DNA of 8,024 nt from the NCBI GenBank assembly GCA_030612585.1, contig JAUWNP010000206.1, positions 1 to 8,024 on the forward strand, given 5' to 3'. Shown piece after piece: positions 1 to 5,814 of the stretch. The translations under genes were made by a program, and so were the position numbers. This DNA is from Anaerolineae bacterium (lineage in GTDB: Bacteria; Chloroflexota; Anaerolineae; B4-G1). The notes beneath the pieces were generated by a model, which saw nothing but the letters and a program-made list of their open reading frames with translations, searched no databases and was not told where the DNA came from. Within the stretch, counting starts at the first letter, position 1. Each line of letters starts with the position of its first letter.

Positions 1-1
1 C

Positions 2-1117
2 CCGACTCCCCAACCAACCCCCCAACCATCTAACCAACCAACCCCCCAGCCCCACATCCACCCAACCATCCACCCAAACCCCCAACCAACCAACCAACCA
101 ACCACCCAACCAACCACCCAACCACCCCCGATCAGGTTCACGCTGACCGGCCTGCGCCACGAGCACCAGGGCTGGAACAACTGCGGGCCGACCACGCTGG
201 CAATGGCGCTCTCCTACTGGGGGCGCGGCGAGACCCAGTACGACGTCGCGCCCGTCCTCAAACCCGACCCGGAAGACAAGAACGTCAGCCCGTGGGAGAT
301 GGAAGCGTACGTGCGCAGTCTACTCCCCTCCGCTTCGGGGGGGCCGGGGGGGGTAGGTGCGATCGTGCGCGTGGGCGGCACCCTCGACCGGCTCAAAGCG
401 CTCCTGCGTGCGGGCTTCCCGGTCATCGTCGAGACCTGGTACGTGCGCGACGCCCATGACCAACTGGGCCACTACCGGCTCATCGTCGGCTACGACGACG
501 CCGCCCAGGAATTCCTCACCTACGACTCGCTCCATGGCCCCGACGTGACCATCGGCTACCAGGAACTGGACGAACTATGGCGCGTCTTCAACCGGGCCTA
601 CCTGGTCGTCCACGCGCTGGAGCAGTGGGAACCGCTGGCGGCCGTCCTCGGCCCTGATTTAGACGACGCGGTGATGTACGAGCAAGCGCTGGAGACGGCC
701 CGTGTCGAGGCCCTGACCATGCCCGAGTCCTGCGTGGCCTACGCCGACTGCGCGGATTGGGTGACCTTCTCCTGGTTCAGCGCTGGCTCCAGCCTGACCT
801 CGTTGGGACGGCATGCCGAGGCCGCCGCTGCCTACGACCAGGCACGCCAGTTGAGGTTACACTACCGCATGCTGTGGTACCAGTTCGGCCCCTACGAGAG
901 TTACCACGCCGTGGACCGCTACGATGACACCATCGCACTGGCCGACGCGACGCTGGCGACGGCGAACAACCTGGAAGAATCATACTACTGGCGCGGGATG
1001 GTGCAACTGGCGCAAGGGAACACCGGCGGGGCGCAGGCCGACTTCGAGGCGGCGTTGCGCTACCACGAGAACTGGTCGCCAGCGGTGATCGCGCTGGCGG
1101 GGATGGCGGATGAGTGA
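2..1117 (+). CDS. C39-like cysteine peptidase with C-terminal TPR-like region, 5' partial
   Basis: The frame is open from base 2 to the TGA at 1115-1117 (371 residues visible) with no stop, so the gene starts outside the window; the first ATG, at 203, lies inside the domain. Residues 1-43 are a Pro/Thr/Gln/Asn-rich linker. The motif WNNCGPTTLAMA follows, with the presumed nucleophile Cys61 (codon 182-184). GHYRLIVGYDD supplies the likely catalytic His157, and YDS the Asp175. This Cys-His-Asp order fits the papain-like C39 peptidase family (C39_2 type). Residues about 215-360 are helical with TPR character, best near LGRHAEAAAAYDQA and YYWRGMVQLAQGNTGGAQADFEAAL. By analogy with similar linker-bearing proteins, the missing N-terminus probably holds a signal or membrane anchor and the enzyme works outside the membrane. 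Its substrate is unknown. It stands alone on this strand and converges on the dehydrogenase gene. Family assignment is firm; proteolytic activity is inferred. Confidence 0.85.
   Translation, partial: PTPQPTPQPSNQPTPQPHIHPTIHPNPQPTNQPTTQPTTQPPPIRFTLTGLRHEHQGWNNCGPTTLAMALSYWGRGETQYDVAPVLKPDPEDKNVSPWEMEAYVRSLLPSASGGPGGVGAIVRVGGTLDRLKALLRAGFPVIVETWYVRDAHDQLGHYRLIVGYDDAAQEFLTYDSLHGPDVTIGYQELDELWRVFNRAYLVVHALEQWEPLAAVLGPDLDDAVMYEQALETARVEALTMPESCVAYADCADWVTFSWFSAGSSLTSLGRHAEAAAAYDQARQLRLHYRMLWYQFGPYESYHAVDRYDDTIALADATLATANNLEESYYWRGMVQLAQGNTGGAQADFEAALRYHENWSPAVIALAGMADE
82..104 (+). repeat. CCAA tetranucleotide microsatellite inside coding sequence
   Basis: Five full CCAA units followed by CCA, within a longer CCAA/CCACC-rich stretch (about 11-127) that encodes the peptidase linker. 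The unit is not a multiple of three, so gain or loss of one unit would shift the frame between the unseen N-terminus and the catalytic domain. Confidence 0.8.
325..343 (+). repeat. Small palindrome and G-runs within the C39 gene
   Basis: An 8-bp stem (CCCCTCCG against CGGGGGGG, one T-G pair) encloses a 3-base loop at 333-335. A second run of eight G follows at 346-353. The stretch encodes a Ser/Gly/Pro-rich loop between two otherwise ordinary parts of the peptidase fold, so it looks like a small tolerated insertion. Confidence 0.5.
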
Positions 1118-1142
1118 TTCCCCGGCTGCCCCTCCGGCGGTT

Positions 1143-1161
1143 CAGGTGCCTTCGGGGCCTG
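1143..1161. terminator. Possible shared hairpin between convergent genes
   Basis: The 48-bp gap between the stop codons of the C39 gene and the dehydrogenase gene holds a GC-rich hairpin closed by a TTCG tetraloop. The arms CAGGTGCC and GGGCCTG pair with one bulged G. There is no T-tract on either side, so it could be a bidirectional terminator of the weak type or only a 3'-end stabiliser. Confidence 0.3.
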
Positions 1162-1165
1162 CCGG

Positions 1166-2017
1166 CTACCCGTACTCGTAGAACCCCCGCCCCGCCTTGC
1201 GCCCCAGGTGACCGGCCGCCACCATACGCTTCAGGAGCGGGCAGGGGCGGTACTTGTCGTCGCCCAGGCCAGCGTGCAGCACCTCCATCACGTTGAGCAC
1301 GATGTCCAGCCCGATCAGGTCAGCCAGCGCCAGCGGCCCCATCGGGTGGTTCATCCCCAACTTCATCACCGTGTCAATCGCCTCTCGCGTGCCCACCCCC
1401 TCCATCAGCGCGTAGATCGCCTCGTTGATCATCGGGCAGAGGATGCGGTTGGAGATGAAGCCGGGGTAGTCCTGTGCCTCGACCGGCGTCTTGCCCAGTT
1501 TCTCCACCAGGGCGACGACGGTACCGGTCGTCTCGTCCGAGGTCACCAGCCCTCGGATGACCTCGACCAGTTTCATCAACGGCACCGGGTTCATGAAGTG
1601 CATGCCAATGACCTTGTCTGGCCGGCGGGTGACGGCCCCCAGTTCGGTGATGGAGATGGATGAAGTGTTGCTGGCCAGGATGACCTCGGGGCGGGTGCAC
1701 TCGTCCAGTTCGGCGAAGACTCGCTCCTTAATCTCAAGACTCTCGACCACCGCCTCGACGACAAAATCGGCATCGGCAGCGGCGGTAACTTCGGAGGCGG
1801 TGGTGATGTTTGCCAGCGCCGCCTCCCGCTGCTCGTCGGTCAGGCGGCCCTTGATGTGCAGTTTCCCCACCGACTTGTTGATCGAGGCCAGCGCCCGTTC
1901 CAGTTGCCCCGGCACGACGTCTATCAACGTGACCTGATAGCCAGCAGCGGCACAGGCCTGGGCAATGCCGTTGCCCATCGTGCCCGCGCCGATGATGGCG
2001 ATTCTCTTGATGTCCAT
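1166..2017 (-). CDS. 3-hydroxybutyryl-CoA dehydrogenase (3-hydroxyacyl-CoA dehydrogenase family)
   Basis: NAD(P)-dependent oxidation of (S)-3-hydroxybutyryl-CoA to acetoacetyl-CoA, or the reverse; cytoplasmic. The 283-residue length is typical of single-function bacterial enzymes. Residues 1-185 form the Rossmann domain with the dinucleotide loop GAGTMG at 10-15, the SNTSS segment at 116-120, and HFMNP, whose His140 is the expected catalytic base, with Glu152 as partner. The C-terminal helical domain starts near PGFISNRI (Asn190) and ends in GRKAGRGFYEYG. The start is the ATG at 2015-2017, because GGGAGG stands 8 bases upstream; an in-frame ATG at 2036-2038 would put that ribosome site inside the gene. 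It lies 36 bp after the thiolase gene and is probably co-transcribed and co-working with it. Whether the pair serves butyrate/fatty-acid breakdown, synthesis or polyhydroxybutyrate cannot be told here: no crotonase, reductase or polymerase gene is in view. Confidence 0.93.
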   Translation of the reverse strand: MDIKRIAIIGAGTMGNGIAQACAAAGYQVTLIDVVPGQLERALASINKSVGKLHIKGRLTDEQREAALANITTASEVTAAADADFVVEAVVESLEIKERVFAELDECTRPEVILASNTSSISITELGAVTRRPDKVIGMHFMNPVPLMKLVEVIRGLVTSDETTGTVVALVEKLGKTPVEAQDYPGFISNRILCPMINEAIYALMEGVGTREAIDTVMKLGMNHPMGPLALADLIGLDIVLNVMEVLHAGLGDDKYRPCPLLKRMVAAGHLGRKAGRGFYEYG

Positions 2018-2025
2018 TTTACTTT

Positions 2026-2031
2026 CCTCCC
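2026..2031 (-). promoter_or_regulatory. Ribosome binding site that fixes the dehydrogenase start
   Basis: GGGAGG on the minus strand, 8 bases before the ATG at 2015-2017. It supports the internal ATG over the upstream in-frame ATG at 2036-2038. Confidence 0.8.
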
Positions 2032-2053
2032 TACTCATCTACCCATCTATTCG

Positions 2054-3247
2054 CTACTCCAACTCGATTGCCATCGCCACTGCCTCGCCGCCACCCAGGC
2101 AGAGGGTGGCCAACCCGCGCTTGAGGCCCCGCTGCCGCAGCGCGTAGATCAGAGTGACCAACACGCGCGCGCCGGAGCAGCCGATGGGGTGGCCCAGCGC
2201 GATGGCCCCGCCGTTGACGTTGACCTTCTCCCAGTCGAGGCCCAGTTCCCGCCCATCGGCCAGGCACTGGGCGGCAAAGGCCTCGTTCATCTCGACCAAG
2301 TCGTAGTCGTCCACGGTGGTGCCGGTTTTCGCAAGCAGTCTCCGCACGGCGAAGATGGGAGCGGTGAAGACCTTGAGTGGCTCGACCGCCGCCTGGTCAT
2401 AGGCCACGACACGGGCCAGCGGCTGGATGCCCAATTCCTCAGCCTTCTCGCGGGCCATCACCACCGTCGCAGCGGCCCCGTCGGTGATGCCGGGGGAGTT
2501 GCCCGCGGTGACGATGCCATCGGGCTGAAATGCCGGCCGCAGGCGGGCCAGTTTCTCCAGACTGGTATCGCGCCGGGGCACCTCGTCGGTGTCGAAGAGG
2601 ATCGGAGCGCCCCTGCGTTGCGGTACCTCTACCGGAACGATCTCGTCCTTGAAGTAACCCTCGTCAATGGCGGTGATGGCCTTCATCTGGCTGTTGTAGG
2701 CATACTCGTCCAGTTCCTCCCGCGTCAGGTTGTACTCGCGGGCGATCCACTCGGCGGAGTTGCCCATGTGCTGGTTCTCAAAGGCACACCACAGCCCGTC
2801 GTAGACCATCCCGTCCACCAGTTTGCCGTCGCCCAGCCGGTAGCCGAAGCGGGCCTTGTGGAGCATGTAGGGGCAGTTGTTCATGCTCTCCATCCCGCCG
2901 GCGACGAAGATATCGCCATCTCCAACGCTGATCATCGCGGCGGCCAGCATCACTGTCTTGAGGCCGGAGCCGCAGATCTTGTTGATAGTGGTAGCGCCGA
3001 CAGTGGGGGGAAGGCCGGATTTGATGGCGGCCTGACGAGCGGGGGCCTGACCCTGCCCGGCCAGCACCACGTTGCCCATCAGCACCTCGTCAATCGAGAC
3101 GGGCTCCACTCTGGCCCGCTCGACTGCGGCGCGGACGGCGACCGCCCCCAGGTCGGAGGCGGAAAGGGGCACCAGCGTGCCCTGGAACCGTCCGACGGGG
3201 ATGCGGACGGCGGAGACGATGACGGCTTCACGTGCTCTGTCTGACAT
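2054..3247 (-). CDS. Acetyl-CoA C-acetyltransferase (thiolase)
   Basis: Condenses two acetyl-CoA to acetoacetyl-CoA or cleaves acetoacetyl-CoA; cytoplasmic, tetrameric in known relatives. At 397 residues it has the usual thiolase length. Expected active-site parts are all present: [10 protein letters not shown] with the acylated Cys92, MNEAFA at 320-325, [16 protein letters not shown] with His353, and CLGGGEA with Cys383. The acetoacetyl-CoA thiolase subtype is likely from overall resemblance, but chain-length preference cannot be read from the sequence. The ATG at 3245-3247 is preceded by a perfect AGGAGG (3255-3260) with a 7-base spacer. It follows the HIT gene by 52 bp without a visible terminator and precedes the dehydrogenase gene by 36 bp. 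It is therefore probably the second gene of a HIT-thiolase-dehydrogenase transcript. Nothing looks truncated. Confidence 0.94.
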   Translation of the reverse strand: MSDRAREAVIVSAVRIPVGRFQGTLVPLSASDLGAVAVRAAVERARVEPVSIDEVLMGNVVLAGQGQAPARQAAIKSGLPPTVGATTINKICGSGLKTVMLAAAMISVGDGDIFVAGGMESMNNCPYMLHKARFGYRLGDGKLVDGMVYDGLWCAFENQHMGNSAEWIAREYNLTREELDEYAYNSQMKAITAIDEGYFKDEIVPVEVPQRRGAPILFDTDEVPRRDTSLEKLARLRPAFQPDGIVTAGNSPGITDGAAATVVMAREKAEELGIQPLARVVAYDQAAVEPLKVFTAPIFAVRRLLAKTGTTVDDYDLVEMNEAFAAQCLADGRELGLDWEKVNVNGGAIALGHPIGCSGARVLVTLIYALRQRGLKRGLATLCLGGGEAVAMAIELE

Positions 3248-3299
3248 TATGTTTCCTCCTGAGAGTGATGATTTTGTCTGACCTTCGATACCACGTCGC

Positions 3300-3803
3300 T
3301 TACCCGCCTCTCTCCGCGCTCATCCGCTCAAAAAGCAACCGCAGCCGATCATAGGTCTGATCCAGCCACTCCGGGATGAGCCGCGTCTGGCTCACGACGG
3401 TCATATAGTTGGTATCCCCTCCCCACCTGGGCACGACGTGCAGGTGGACGTGCTCCGCCACCCCGGCCCCCCCGGCCGCGCCAATGTTCACGCCGACGTT
3501 GAAGCCCTGCGGCTCGTATGCGACCCGCAACACCCGCAGGCTCAATTGTGTCAGTGCCATCAACTCAGCCAACGTTTCAGCGTCCAGGCCCTCCAACGAA
3601 TGGATATGGACGTAGGGGACAACCATCAGATGCCCGTTGCTGTAGGGGAAACGGTTGAGAATCACGTAGCACAGTTGGCCACGGTGGAGGATGTGTACCT
3701 CCGCGTCGTCCTCCTGTGGCTTGGCGCAGAAGATGCACCCTTCAGGTACTTCTTCTTCGCCGCGCAGGTAGGGCATACGCCAGGGGGTCCAGAGGTGGTC
3801 CAT
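3300..3803 (-). CDS. HIT-family (histidine triad) nucleotide hydrolase or phosphorylase
   Basis: HIT proteins act on phosphoanhydride or phosphoramidate bonds of nucleotides such as Ap4A or AMP derivatives, using the central histidine as nucleophile. Here the triad is HVHLHVVP (His118, His120, His122). The N-terminus MDHLWTPWRMPYL and the CIFC pair (Cys23, Cys26) with a nearby histidine resemble the Ap4A phosphorylase/FHIT-like branch, in which the cysteines may help bind a metal. Length is 167 residues, normal for that branch. The ATG at 3801-3803 is chosen over an in-frame TTG at 3822-3824, because the family motif begins there and a -10 box lies across the intervening bases. No Shine-Dalgarno sequence is present before it. 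It is the probable first gene ahead of thiolase and dehydrogenase, and divergent from birA. Exact substrate unknown. Confidence 0.9.
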   Translation of the reverse strand: MDHLWTPWRMPYLRGEEEVPEGCIFCAKPQEDDAEVHILHRGQLCYVILNRFPYSNGHLMVVPYVHIHSLEGLDAETLAELMALTQLSLRVLRVAYEPQGFNVGVNIGAAGGAGVAEHVHLHVVPRWGGDTNYMTVVSQTRLIPEWLDQTYDRLRLLFERMSAERGG

Positions 3804-3812
3804 TGCGCTTTG

Positions 3813-3841
3813 ATTGTACAACAAATCGCCGCCGAAGGCAA
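3813..3841 (-). promoter_or_regulatory. Promoter of the HIT gene, probably leaderless
   Basis: On the minus strand TTGCCT (3836-3841), a 17-base spacer and TACAAT (3813-3818). Only 9 bases separate the -10 box from the ATG at 3803, so transcription should begin at or within a few bases of the start codon. The absence of a ribosome site agrees with that. Confidence 0.6.
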
Positions 3842-3846
3842 CTGCG

Positions 3847-3875
3847 TTGACAGATAAGAGTAGGGAGAGTAGAAT
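3847..3875 (+). promoter_or_regulatory. Sigma-70-type promoter of birA
   Basis: Perfect TTGACA (3847-3852), 17-base spacer, TAGAAT (3870-3875, one mismatch). The -10 box forms the end of the left copy of the 9-bp direct repeat that flanks the palindromic element, so the expected start point, near 3882, lies in the element itself. The leader would be about 145 bases. Confidence 0.75.
3867..3875. repeat. Left copy of 9-bp direct repeat (target-site duplication)
   Basis: GAGTAGAAT, identical to 3967-3975 and directly abutting the outer inverted repeat of the palindromic element. The match ends exactly at nine bases on both sides. Confidence 0.7.
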
Positions 3876-3966
3876 GGGTGTGTTTCAAATGAGTTGTAGG
3901 ACAAGTTGGTAACTTGTCCCAGGGGCAATTTGCCAAATTGCCCTACAACCGAGAGGAAACACGCCC
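3876..3966. mobile_element. 91-bp nested palindromic element, MITE-like, without coding capacity
   Basis: The ends are 11-base inverted repeats (GGGTGTGTTTC at 3876-3886, GAAACACGCCC at 3956-3966; one T-G pair). Inside, 3894-3920 and 3922-3948 form inverted 27-base arms around a single A, 22 of 27 matching by hand count. Each arm is itself a hairpin: 9-bp stem and 3-base loop at 3899-3919 and again at 3923-3943. Identical 9-bp flanks are the expected scar of transposition. No reading frame of note exists in it, so a transposase elsewhere would have to move it. The parent family is not identified. As RNA it would put strong structure in the birA leader. It could instead be a static palindromic repeat, but the abutting direct repeat argues for insertion. 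Confidence 0.7.
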
Positions 3967-3975
3967 GAGTAGAAT
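3967..3975. repeat. Right copy of 9-bp direct repeat (target-site duplication)
   Basis: GAGTAGAAT, directly after the right inverted repeat of the palindromic element. It recreates a TAGAAT box at 3970-3975, but no -35-like sequence is correctly spaced upstream of it, so this copy is probably silent. Confidence 0.7.
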
Positions 3976-3980
3976 AGAGA

Positions 3981-4036
3981 CGACAGGAATAAGGCAAGAA
4001 ACAGGGGGCAAGAGACAGGGAGCAAGATGAAAGATG
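3981..4036 (+). repeat. Degenerate purine-rich heptamer tract ending in the birA start codon
   Basis: Reading in sevens from 3981 gives similar purine-rich words, most clearly CAAGAAA, CAGGGGG, CAAGAGA, CAGGGAG, CAAGATG and AAAGATG between 3995 and 4036. The words alternate, so the clearest unit is 14 bases. It supplies both the ribosome site (AGGGAG, 4017-4022) and the ATG of birA. Confidence 0.5.
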
Positions 4037-4851
4037 CAAACGAATTGAGCCAGGAGCAGATCGAGGAAAGTCTGGGGCCAGTGACGCTGTGGCAAAAGGT
4101 GGTCTATCTGCCCACCACGGGTTCGACCAACGACGTGGCGAAGAGCCTGGCGGTGCAGGGAGCGCCCGAGGGCACGGTGGTCGTGACTGACGAGCAGAGG
4201 GCCGGACGGGGACGAATGGGGCGGCGCTGGTTGGCCCCGCCGGCCACTTGCCTGCTCTGCTCGATCCTCTTCCGCCCCACCCTGTCCCCCACCCAGGCCC
4301 AGCGGCTGACGATGCTGTGCGCGCTTGCGGCGTCTGACGCGGTTGAAGAGGTCGCGGGACTGCAGGTCTGGCTCAAGTGGCCCAATGACCTCGTTGTCAA
4401 AGCCCAAAGCCCAAGGCCCAAAGCCCAAGACTGGAGGAAGTTGGCGGGGGTGCTGACAGAGACAGGGATAATGGGGGAGCGACTGGAGTTCGTGGTCGTC
4501 GGCATCGGCATCAACGTGAACGTGGAGCCGGAGACACTACCTGCTCTGGCTCCCGATGCCACCAGCATCCTGGCCGAGGTGGGACAGCAAGTGAACCGGG
4601 CAACGTTGCTGGCCGCACTCCTGTCCGGGGTCGAGCACCGGTACGCGGCACTGCAGGCTGGCGAGAGTCCGCACCAGGAATGGGCCGCCCGGCTGGCGAC
4701 GCTAGGCCGGCCGGTGAAGGCGACCACTCACGCAGGGGTGCTCACCGGCGTGGCCGAATCTGTTGACGAGGACGGCCCACTCTTGCTGCGCACCCTGGAT
4801 GGGACGCTACACCGCCTGATAGCGGGGGACGTCACGCTCACCCGCTCTTGA
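4027..4851 (+). CDS. birA: Biotin--[acetyl-CoA-carboxylase] ligase, without repressor domain
   Basis: Activates biotin with ATP to biotinyl-AMP and joins it to the lysine of biotin carboxyl carrier domains, as in acetyl-CoA carboxylase. Seen in the 274 residues: the entry STNDVAKSLA (33-42), the adenylate-binding GRGRMGRRW (60-68), KWPND (117-121), KLAG (138-141, the lysine that contacts biotinyl-AMP in known enzymes) and GIGINVN (159-165). A small C-terminal beta domain follows, from about residue 225. There is no N-terminal winged helix, so this is the catalytic-only type and should not act as a biotin repressor. The ATG at 4027 has AGGGAG four bases before it. Residues about 125-135 are an extra loop encoded by a heptamer repeat, placed where relatives have a tight turn between PNDL and KLAG. 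It has its own promoter, divergent from HIT, and converges on the membrane-protein gene 24 bp downstream. Confidence 0.93.
   Translation: MKDANELSQEQIEESLGPVTLWQKVVYLPTTGSTNDVAKSLAVQGAPEGTVVVTDEQRAGRGRMGRRWLAPPATCLLCSILFRPTLSPTQAQRLTMLCALAASDAVEEVAGLQVWLKWPNDLVVKAQSPRPKAQDWRKLAGVLTETGIMGERLEFVVVGIGINVNVEPETLPALAPDATSILAEVGQQVNRATLLAALLSGVEHRYAALQAGESPHQEWAARLATLGRPVKATTHAGVLTGVAESVDEDGPLLLRTLDGTLHRLIAGDVTLTRS
4401..4428 (+). repeat. Four tandem heptamers inside birA
   Basis: AGCCCAA repeated four times, the third unit reading GGCCCAA. The tract encodes the extra AQSPRPKAQ loop of the ligase. Seven bases per unit means that a one-unit change would break the frame, yet the present copy number keeps the gene open. 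Confidence 0.85.
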
Positions 4852-4875
4852 GCATCTACCTGGCCCCCCACTTAT

Positions 4876-5814
4876 CTACTCGGTCACATGGGGCTGCTGT
4901 TCCAGCACGATGCGCCAGGACCCCAGCAGCGGCTCCTTACCTTTTCGGGCGGGGCAGGACTCGATGCGCAGGTCAGTGACCAGCGGCAGGCCCAGTTCGC
5001 CGATGCCGAGTGCGTAGTTTACAGATCCAGACACACCCGGTTCGACGTAAAAATCCGCGTATCCTGCTCCATGCTGGGGCTTGAGGCCGGTCACGGCCCG
5101 GTCGGCTCCACCGGGCCACATCAGCCAGACCACAACGCCATCCAACCCTATGCCGTGCTCGTCCCTCACCACGACCTCAATGTGTGGCACTTGCCCCGGC
5201 TCGCATATCTGCTCCTGCAGGGTCAACTGGAAAGGGGGCGGGGGTGTCGGCGTAGGCGTGGATGGGCGAGGTGTGCGAGTAGGCTTGGGGGTAGGAGTAA
5301 GGGTAGGGGTAGGGGAGAATGTGGGAATGGAGGTACGGGGAAGTGTGGGAGTGGGGGTGCGGGGGGGAGTGGGAGAGAGTGTGGGAGTGGAGGAAGGGGA
5401 TAAGGTGGGGGTGGGATAGGACGACAGCGTCGGGGTATGCAGGTAGACCAACATCGCCGGGGTATGCACATCCAGCACATCGGCCAGAGCGGTCAGACGA
5501 CGCAGCGTATCGGCGGGGCGACCGGCGGCGGCGCGCTCCTCAATCAGCGCCCGTATCGCGCCAGCCACGTCTTCCTGATCGAGCCCGTCCAGCCGTGCGC
5601 GGACCCGTTCCAGGTCATCGTCGGCCACGTAAGAGAGCGCCGCCAGGCGTATCCAGTCCCAGCGATAGTCGGTGCGCAGCAACGCCGGGTACGTGTTGAC
5701 GGGTTCGGCGGGAGCGATGGTCCAGGTGTACACCAGGCCCAGCGCCAGCCCGATCACCAGCCCGATAATTGGGGCTGCCCGGCGTGAGTCCTGTCGTGCA
5801 AACAGGTGGCTCAC
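4876..5814 (-). CDS. Membrane-anchored protein with Pro/Thr linker and beta-rich outer domain, function unknown
   Basis: The family is not recognised. The 312 residues divide into a short basic N-terminus, one membrane segment (about 14-34), a helical region (about 38-125) homologous to the neighbouring 126-residue protein, a Pro/Thr/Ser linker (about 127-194) and a C-terminal domain (195-312). The last contains beta-like stretches such as HIEVVVRDEHG and GVVVWLMWPGG and resembles an immunoglobulin-like or carboxypeptidase-regulatory-like fold. Cys204 and Cys287 bracket that domain and may form a disulfide, consistent with an extracytoplasmic location. The start is GTG at 5812-5814, overlapping the upstream stop as GTGA, so translation is likely coupled to the gene before it. 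The linker is encoded by C-rich repetitive DNA. A structural or sensing role at the cell surface is possible but unproven; no catalytic motif is seen. Confidence 0.8.
   Translation of the reverse strand: MSHLFARQDSRRAAPIIGLVIGLALGLVYTWTIAPAEPVNTYPALLRTDYRWDWIRLAALSYVADDDLERVRARLDGLDQEDVAGAIRALIEERAAAGRPADTLRRLTALADVLDVHTPAMLVYLHTPTLSSYPTPTLSPSSTPTLSPTPPRTPTPTLPRTSIPTFSPTPTLTPTPKPTRTPRPSTPTPTPPPPFQLTLQEQICEPGQVPHIEVVVRDEHGIGLDGVVVWLMWPGGADRAVTGLKPQHGAGYADFYVEPGVSGSVNYALGIGELGLPLVTDLRIESCPARKGKEPLLGSWRIVLEQQPHVTE
5230..5418. repeat. Low-complexity G/C-skewed tract encoding a Pro/Thr linker
   Basis: The plus strand is almost C-free with repeated GGG runs. Two stretches meet the usual four-run quadruplex pattern: 5301-5325 (loops 2, 2 and 7) and 5347-5373 (loops 3, 3 and 3). 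The G-rich strand is the template strand of the membrane-protein gene. Confidence 0.7.

Noticed and set aside
1..130. CCAA-rich left end as a CRISPR array or telomere-like repeat
   Set aside because: There are no spacer-sized unique segments, and the repeat is in frame with, and reads into, the peptidase as a Pro/Thr/Gln linker.
203..1117. C39 gene starting at the ATG at 203
   Set aside because: That methionine lies seven residues after the catalytic cysteine; the frame continues open to the left edge and encodes the essential WNNCGPTT motif upstream.
1856..3244. Long open frame on the plus strand (462 codons) across the thiolase and dehydrogenase genes
   Set aside because: It is antisense to two well-recognised enzymes, mirrors their codon pattern in GC-rich DNA, spans their boundary and shows no family motif.
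3804..3824. HIT start at the TTG at 3822-3824
   Set aside because: The seven extra residues are encoded over the -10 box, and the family signature begins at the ATG at 3803.
3970..3975. Second birA promoter using the duplicated TAGAAT
   Set aside because: At 16-18 bases upstream there is only purine-rich or CAACCGA-like sequence with no resemblance to a -35 box.
4104..4727. Minus-strand open frame of 207 codons
   Set aside because: Antisense to birA, whose motifs are intact along the whole length.
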